In this document: positions 58,267 through 64,000 of the stretch, in pieces
Numbering within the stretch: position 1 is the stretch's first letter
Layout: the number at the start of each line of letters is the position of its first letter
DNA from: Pseudoramibacter fermentans
Lineage (GTDB): Bacteria; Bacillota; Clostridia; Eubacteriales; Eubacteriaceae
Length of the DNA: 64,000 bases
Assembly (NCBI GenBank): GCA_009493725.1
Contig: VOGB01000004.1
Location: forward strand, 248,001-312,000
Reading direction: 5' to 3'
Made by a program: the position numbers and the translations under genes
The notes under the pieces: model-generated
Database searches by the model: none
Seen by the model: only the letters and a program-made list of their open reading frames with translations
Told to the model about the DNA's origin: nothing

Positions 58267-60123
58267 ATGCAAAAATCACAAAAAAAATCAGACATTAAGA
58301 TTAAATCGGCAAAAACCTACCTTCCCGGATTGGACGGGCTGCGGGCCCTTGCCATCATCGGCGTCACCTTTTTCCACCTGATCCCGAATGTTTTCGCGGG
58401 CGGCTATCTGGGCGTCCTCCTCTTTTTCGTCATCACCGGGTTTCTTTTGGCCTACACTACGGCTGAGCGGGACCACCGTGGCACGTTTACGGTGCCGAAC
58501 TTTTACGCCAAGCGGGTCAAGCGGCTGTATCCGGAGCTCATTCTCGTCGTCTTCTTTTCAGTCGGCGTCATTCGGTTTCTTGTGCCCTGGGCGGTGCAAG
58601 GCATCCGGCTCGAGGTCGCGAGTGTTTTTCTCGGCGTCAACAACTGGTGGCAGATTGCCCAGAACGCGGATTATTTTAAGCGGATCGCGAGCGCTTCGCC
58701 CTTTACCCATCTGTGGTTTCTCGGCATCGAAATACAATACATTTTAATTTGGCCACTGATTTTTTGGGGCGGCAAGCAAATAAAGAAGCGGCGCGGTTTT
58801 TTCGCGGCGTGGTGCTTTGTGCTGCTTTTATCCCTCGTCAGCGCGGTGTGGATGCCGATCTGCTACCAGATCACCCACAACGTCACCCGGGTCTACTACG
58901 GCACCGATACCCGCGCCTTCGCCCTTCTTTTCGGGGCCTGTCTCGGACTCCTTAAATACGAAAGGGACGCCTCGAGAAAGCGCAGGCCGAGGCCACGCAG
59001 GGCGGGAATAAAAATCACGGCGGCGTTCTGGGGGATTATCGCGCTTGTGGTTGTCAGCTACGTCTTCATCAAAGGGCGTTACGCCTTTGTTTACGACGGC
59101 GGCATGGCGCTGTATACCCTGGCTTTCGGCGCGCTGCTGGCGATGACCGTGGACAGCCGTCTGACTTTCGGCAGGCGTCTCGACCGCAGCCGCGTGCTCA
59201 AGTGGATCGGCAGCCACAGCTACGGCTTGTTTCTTTGGCAGTATCCGGTGATTTTCGTCTTTAATAACAAGGGCTGGCTCGATCATGCCGCGGGCGGCGT
59301 CCTCGCTCTCGTGCTGATCGGTGCGCTTTCGGCGTGGTCGGCGTGGCTCGTCGACTTTGTCGAAAAAAGGAGATGGCAGAAGCCTTTCAAAAAGCGCGGG
59401 TTTAAAATCGCGGCGGTTGCAGTGGCCTGCGCTGCAGCGGCAGTCTGCGGACTGGGCCTTTACACGACGCTGACTTCAAAGAACAGCCGAGCGGAGGTGC
59501 AGCAGGCGCTGAAATCCCGGCTGGAAAAGAATCAAAAGGCGATTTCAAAAACGAAGGACGGGACGCCGATTTATCCTTGGACGGATCCGCCGAAGGCCAA
59601 AGCCAATTACAAGGGAACGGGCAACGCGGCGCGCGCCTCGGTTAAAAACGTGACGATTATCGGCGATTCCGTGACGCTGGACGCGGCGCCGGATCTAAAG
59701 GCGAAATTCAACAACAGTGTGACGATCAACGCGAAACAGTCCCGCCACATCGGCGACGAGCTGGATTGGGTAAAAAAACAGCGAAAGCATCACCACCTCG
59801 GCCGCACCGTTGTGATCTCTCTCGGTACCAACGGCGAACTTTACGAGAAAGCAGTCAAGGCGCTTTTGAAGGTCCTCGGGCCGAACCGCTCCGTATTCTG
59901 GGTCAACGTCTACGGGCCGGAGCTGGATTGGACCCGCGCCAACAACGACTATCTAAACCAGCTGGCCGCAGCAACCCCCAATTTGACGATCATCGATTGG
60001 AACAGCACCCTTTCCGCCCATCCCGAATGGCTCTGGGAAGACGGCATCCACCCGAATCCCGACGGCTCGAAGGCTTACGCGGATCAGATTTACAATGCGA
60101 TCGAACAGGTGCAGACGAAGTAG
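58267..60123 (+). CDS. OatA-like membrane O-acetyltransferase with SGNH domain
   Basis: Adds acetyl groups to an envelope glycan, as OatA does on peptidoglycan for lysozyme resistance. Residues about 17-390 are the acyltransferase-3 domain with 10-11 helices (LPGLDGLRALAIIGVTFFHL, FYAKRVKRLYPEL). After a linker, the extracytoplasmic SGNH domain carries TIIGDSVTLDA (Ser, about residue 467), SLGTNGELYE (Asn) and DGIHPNPDG (Asp/His, about 591). 618 residues is the OatA length. Which glycan is modified cannot be told. Confidence 0.92.
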   Translation: MQKSQKKSDIKIKSAKTYLPGLDGLRALAIIGVTFFHLIPNVFAGGYLGVLLFFVITGFLLAYTTAERDHRGTFTVPNFYAKRVKRLYPELILVVFFSVGVIRFLVPWAVQGIRLEVASVFLGVNNWWQIAQNADYFKRIASASPFTHLWFLGIEIQYILIWPLIFWGGKQIKKRRGFFAAWCFVLLLSLVSAVWMPICYQITHNVTRVYYGTDTRAFALLFGACLGLLKYERDASRKRRPRPRRAGIKITAAFWGIIALVVVSYVFIKGRYAFVYDGGMALYTLAFGALLAMTVDSRLTFGRRLDRSRVLKWIGSHSYGLFLWQYPVIFVFNNKGWLDHAAGGVLALVLIGALSAWSAWLVDFVEKRRWQKPFKKRGFKIAAVAVACAAAAVCGLGLYTTLTSKNSRAEVQQALKSRLEKNQKAISKTKDGTPIYPWTDPPKAKANYKGTGNAARASVKNVTIIGDSVTLDAAPDLKAKFNNSVTINAKQSRHIGDELDWVKKQRKHHHLGRTVVISLGTNGELYEKAVKALLKVLGPNRSVFWVNVYGPELDWTRANNDYLNQLAAATPNLTIIDWNSTLSAHPEWLWEDGIHPNPDGSKAYADQIYNAIEQVQTK

Positions 60124-60254
60124 CAGGCGGTTGACCGGGCACGGCGTCAGCACATAAATAAGAAATAAATAAAACAAATGTAATCACTGAAAATTGTGAT
60201 GAAAATAACAAACGGCAATTTCTATCAACTTACATGCAAATTTTCAAAAAAAGC

Positions 60255-60282
60255 TTGAAAAAAATAATTTTAGGCTTATAAT
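60255..60282 (+). promoter_or_regulatory. Promoter of the ATP synthase operon
   Basis: TTGAAA (60255-60260) and TATAAT (60277-60282), spacing 16 bp. Confidence 0.75.
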
Positions 60283-60310
60283 AAGCACAGTTCAAATCGA
60301 ACAGAATTGA

Positions 60311-60389
60311 AATAATGATAAATAGTTCTTCTACCGAGGGCCAACGAGGGCACGCAGGCATGATGTCGGTGTGCCCTTTTATCATTATT
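60311..60389 (+). promoter_or_regulatory. Structured leader of the ATP synthase operon
   Basis: An outer 9-bp stem AATAATGAT/ATCATTATT (60311-60319 with 60381-60389) encloses an inner 9-bp stem (60347-60355 with 60369-60377, one wobble) followed by T4. The inner part resembles a weak terminator. It ends just before the atpB ribosome binding site and could tune expression. Confidence 0.5.
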
Positions 60390-60410
60390 TGGAAGAAAGG
60401 AAGTGGTCAT

Positions 60411-61106
60411 TTGTCAAATCTTTCGAAAGATCTGAGCGAAGCGCTGACGATTAAAACGGCATTCAGCTTTAAAATCGCCGGTCACACGATTGCGGTGTCT
60501 GAATCCGTCGTGGTCACGTGGATCATCATGGCGATCCTCATCGCTCTGGCAATTTTCCTGACGCACGGGCTCAAGGTTAAAAACCCTGGGAAAAAGCAGA
60601 TCTTTCTCGAATCGGTCATGTCCGCCGGGTACAACTTGTTTTACGGCATCCTCGGGGACAATGGCGCCGGGTACATCCCTTATTTGCTGACGGTGATGTT
60701 TTATCTCGGCTTTGCCAATTTAATCGGGATTATCGGCTTTACGCCCCCGACTAAGGATTTGAACGTCACTTTGGCGTTGGCGTTGATGTCCATTGTGCTC
60801 ATTGAGTATTCCAATGCGCATCACAACGGCGGCAAGAAATTTTTCAAGAGTTTTGCCGAACCGCTTCCGCTGATGACGCCGTTTAACATCATGGAAATCG
60901 GAATTCGGCCGCTGTCCTTGTGTATGCGGCTTTTCGGCAACGTGCTGGGTTCCTTTGTTGTCATGGAACTTTTGAAGGCCGTCTGTCCGCTGTTCCTGCC
61001 GGTTCCGTTCAGCATGTATTTCGACATCTTCGACGGATTGATTCAGATGATCGTGTTCGTCTTCTTGACGGCGCTGTTTATGCAGGAAGGCTTAATCGAC
61101 GACTGA
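60411..61106 (+). CDS. atpB: ATP synthase subunit a
   Basis: Stator membrane subunit forming the ion half-channels. A TTG start at 60411 is chosen since AAAGGAAG is about 7-10 bp upstream and longer frames run through the leader hairpin. The 231 residues include the conserved arginine helix in PLSLCMRLFGNVLGS and the C-terminal IQMIVFVFLTALFMQEGL. The usual atpI is not upstream. Confidence 0.95.
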   Translation: MSNLSKDLSEALTIKTAFSFKIAGHTIAVSESVVVTWIIMAILIALAIFLTHGLKVKNPGKKQIFLESVMSAGYNLFYGILGDNGAGYIPYLLTVMFYLGFANLIGIIGFTPPTKDLNVTLALALMSIVLIEYSNAHHNGGKKFFKSFAEPLPLMTPFNIMEIGIRPLSLCMRLFGNVLGSFVVMELLKAVCPLFLPVPFSMYFDIFDGLIQMIVFVFLTALFMQEGLIDD

Positions 61107-61178
61107 CGGCGCAGTCAGTTTTTGGAAAAAACAGTTTGATTCAGAAATTTTAAAATCTATATTTAAGGAGAAATTATC

Positions 61179-61403
61179 ATGGGTACACTTATTGCAATTG
61201 GTGCAGGTATTGCGGTTTTAACAGGGATCGGCGCCGGTATTGGGATCGGCATTGCGACAGGGAAGGCGACAGAAGCGATCGCTCGTCAGCCGGAAGCAGA
61301 AGGCAAAATCATGAGAAACCTGCTTTTGGGATGTGCGCTGGCTGAAGCAACCGCTATTTATGGGTTCGTCATCGGTCTTCTGATCATCATCATGTTGAAA
61401 TAA
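61179..61403 (+). CDS. atpE: ATP synthase subunit c
   Basis: Rotor ring proteolipid with two helices and the loop ARQPEAEGK (residues about 35-43). The ion-binding glutamate is in ALAEATAIYG. Na+-type rings have Gln in helix 1 (GxGQG) and Ser after the Glu (AES); here these positions are Ile (GIGIGIATG) and Ala, so an H+-driven ring is more likely. 74 residues, AAGGAG site. Confidence 0.95.
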   Translation: MGTLIAIGAGIAVLTGIGAGIGIGIATGKATEAIARQPEAEGKIMRNLLLGCALAEATAIYGFVIGLLIIIMLK

Positions 61404-61423
61404 TGAAAGCGCGGTGACACACT

Positions 61424-61882
61424 GTGCTGAAAGTAGACATTAATTTGGTCTTCACCGTGATTAATGTCATTGTCCTGTATTTGATTTTAAGGAAATTCCT
61501 ATTCAAGCCCTTTAACAACATGCTGGCGAAGCGGAAAAAACTGATTCAGGACGATTTCGACACGGCCGCGGCAGCGAAAACCTCTGCCGAGGACATGAAG
61601 ACCCAGTACGAAAAACAGCTGCAACAGATTCAAATTGAACGCGAACAGATTTTATCTGACGCGAAAAAGCAGGCCGATCAGGTCTATCAGAAGCGCATGG
61701 CGGAGGCAAAAGCCGACGCGAAGGCGCTGGCTGAAAAGACACGGCGTCAGCTCGAGGAAGAACGCAGACAGACCGAACGGGAACTGCAGGATGCTGTCGC
61801 GGATCTTGCCATGAAGGCGACGAAGAAAGCGCTGGAAAGCGGTGCACCTTTATCGGAGGGCCGTTATGGAACGCTTCGTTAG
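61424..61882 (+). CDS. atpF: ATP synthase subunit b
   Basis: Peripheral stalk: one N-terminal membrane helix (LVFTVINVIVLYLILRKFLF, residues about 8-27) and a long charged coiled coil (about 35-140). It starts at GTG 61424. 152 residues, slightly short. It overlaps atpH by 17 bp. Confidence 0.93.
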   Translation: MLKVDINLVFTVINVIVLYLILRKFLFKPFNNMLAKRKKLIQDDFDTAAAAKTSAEDMKTQYEKQLQQIQIEREQILSDAKKQADQVYQKRMAEAKADAKALAEKTRRQLEEERRQTERELQDAVADLAMKATKKALESGAPLSEGRYGTLR

Positions 61883-62384
61883 TCAGACGGTGATCGACGG
61901 TGCAAAGGTGATTCGCAGCCAGCATTTATCGAGCGACACGCTCAAGGAATGTCAGGCTATTCTCAATCAGAATCCGGCTCTCATTCAGATTCTGTCAGAC
62001 CCGACGAAGCACACCCGCGCGAAAGCGGACGTCATTGAGCAGATCTTCCCGAAGGAAGTCGTGCCGACCTTTGCGGTGCTGTGCCGGCACGGACAATTTA
62101 AGAACATCCGCAAAATTTTAGACGCCTGTGAAGATCTGGCGGACATCGAAAACGGTACGGGCCACGGGACACTGTGGTACGCCGGCGAGATGCCGGACCG
62201 CGAGGCGCTGGAAAAGCTGGTGTTCAATAAATTCGGCGTCCGCAACATCAAATGGAAGGTCGTTCGTGACGACGCATTGATCGGCGGCTTCCGCATCCGA
62301 ATCCGCGATTTCGTGTACGACCATTCGGTGGCGGGCAGCTTTAAGGAATTGAACGCATTGATTAAAACACACAAACGGAGGTGA
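61866..62384 (+). CDS. atpH: ATP synthase subunit delta
   Basis: OSCP-like stalk subunit linking b to the F1 head. The ATG at 61866 has GGAGG upstream and lies inside the end of atpF. N-terminal helical bundle (residues about 1-105), then a C-terminal beta part with KWKVVRDDALIGGFRIRIRDFVYD, the family signature. 172 residues. atpA begins 4 bp later. Confidence 0.93.
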   Translation: MERFVSQTVIDGAKVIRSQHLSSDTLKECQAILNQNPALIQILSDPTKHTRAKADVIEQIFPKEVVPTFAVLCRHGQFKNIRKILDACEDLADIENGTGHGTLWYAGEMPDREALEKLVFNKFGVRNIKWKVVRDDALIGGFRIRIRDFVYDHSVAGSFKELNALIKTHKRR

Positions 62385-62388
62385 GAAC

Positions 62389-63903
<1,515 letters not shown>

Positions 63904-63908
63904 GGATC

Positions 63909-64000
63909 ATGGCTTCACTCAATGAACTGAAAACCCGAATCGCCTCGGTTCAGGACACGATGAAGATCACCAACGCCATGTACATGATCTCGAACAACAA
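63909..64000 (+). CDS. atpG: ATP synthase subunit gamma (start only)
   Basis: The first 30 codons are visible: MASLNELKTRIASVQDTMKI and TNAMYMISNN, matching the N-terminal coiled-coil helix of gamma. It begins 5 bp after atpA and runs off the window. The order B-E-F-H-A-G is standard. Confidence 0.95.
   Translation, partial: MASLNELKTRIASVQDTMKITNAMYMISNN

Overview
The window looks like chromosomal DNA of a GC-rich Firmicute of the class Clostridia, possibly Eubacteriaceae-like. This is inferred from a long Bacillus/Clostridium-type SRP RNA, a tryptophan T-box, FeoB with its small Cys-rich partner, DUF3793 beside flavodoxin, desulfoferrodoxin, and purine-rich ribosome binding sites with consensus sigma-A promoters. 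No species assignment is possible from sequence alone. Most of the window is ordered metabolic and housekeeping genes; accessory segments lie at about 14.1-19.0 kb and 31.5-33.2 kb.

Layout. 1-1.9 kb: end of rplA, then rplJ-rplL with an L10 leader; rpoB does not follow. 2.0-7.1 kb: NUDIX hydrolase, SRP RNA, iron alcohol dehydrogenase, UvrD-like helicase, lspA. 7.2-11.0 kb: hisS-rlmL-rlmB-yacP translation cluster. 11.2-13.8 kb: split transketolase plus transaldolase. 13.9-14.0 kb: tRNA-Tyr and tRNA-Thr. 14.2-19.0 kb: accessory stretch with an orphan HigA-like protein, an ImmA/XRE repressor pair, a phage-type initiator-like gene containing three 21-bp-spaced iterons, a G39P-like helicase loader and small membrane proteins. 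19.1-26.3 kb: sulfate activation and reduction operon (ChrA-family transporter, AprA, AprB, CysD, CysN, LysR regulator) with a LysR-type palindrome at its promoter. 26.5-31.5 kb: four-carbon acid sugar (threonate/erythronate-type) operon with a DeoR regulator. 31.5-33.2 kb: decayed IS1182-family element inserted in the terminator of that operon, with a 25-bp duplication of the terminator hairpin. 34.1-41.0 kb: T-box-controlled trpEGDCFBA. 41.1-43.0 kb: DUF2974 protein, small HTH protein, Cys-rich miniprotein. 43.1-48.1 kb: feoAB, FeoB-associated protein, structured leader, second feoA, remnant of a metal P-type ATPase, flavodoxin, DUF3793. 48.2-52.9 kb: cell-envelope group (LCP ligase with a very basic tail, a divergent 4-TM protein with a very acidic tail, GT2 glycosyltransferase). 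53.1-60.1 kb: ECF S component, DEAD-box helicase, desulfoferrodoxin, DUF5662, MATE exporter, OatA-like acetyltransferase. 60.2-64 kb: ATP synthase genes atpB-E-F-H-A and the start of atpG.

How genes work together: the sulfate operon can take sulfate to sulfite (ATP sulfurylase CysDN, then APS reductase AprAB); the kinase/dehydrogenase/permease set should convert a C4 sugar acid to DHAP; the trp operon is complete from chorismate. The most interesting unexplained features are the phage-like replication module with an origin-like array inside the initiator gene, the charge-complementary tails of the divergent envelope proteins, the 75-bp perfect tandem duplication in aprA, the structured leaders before the second feoA, flavodoxin and atpB, and the IS insertion that duplicated a terminator.
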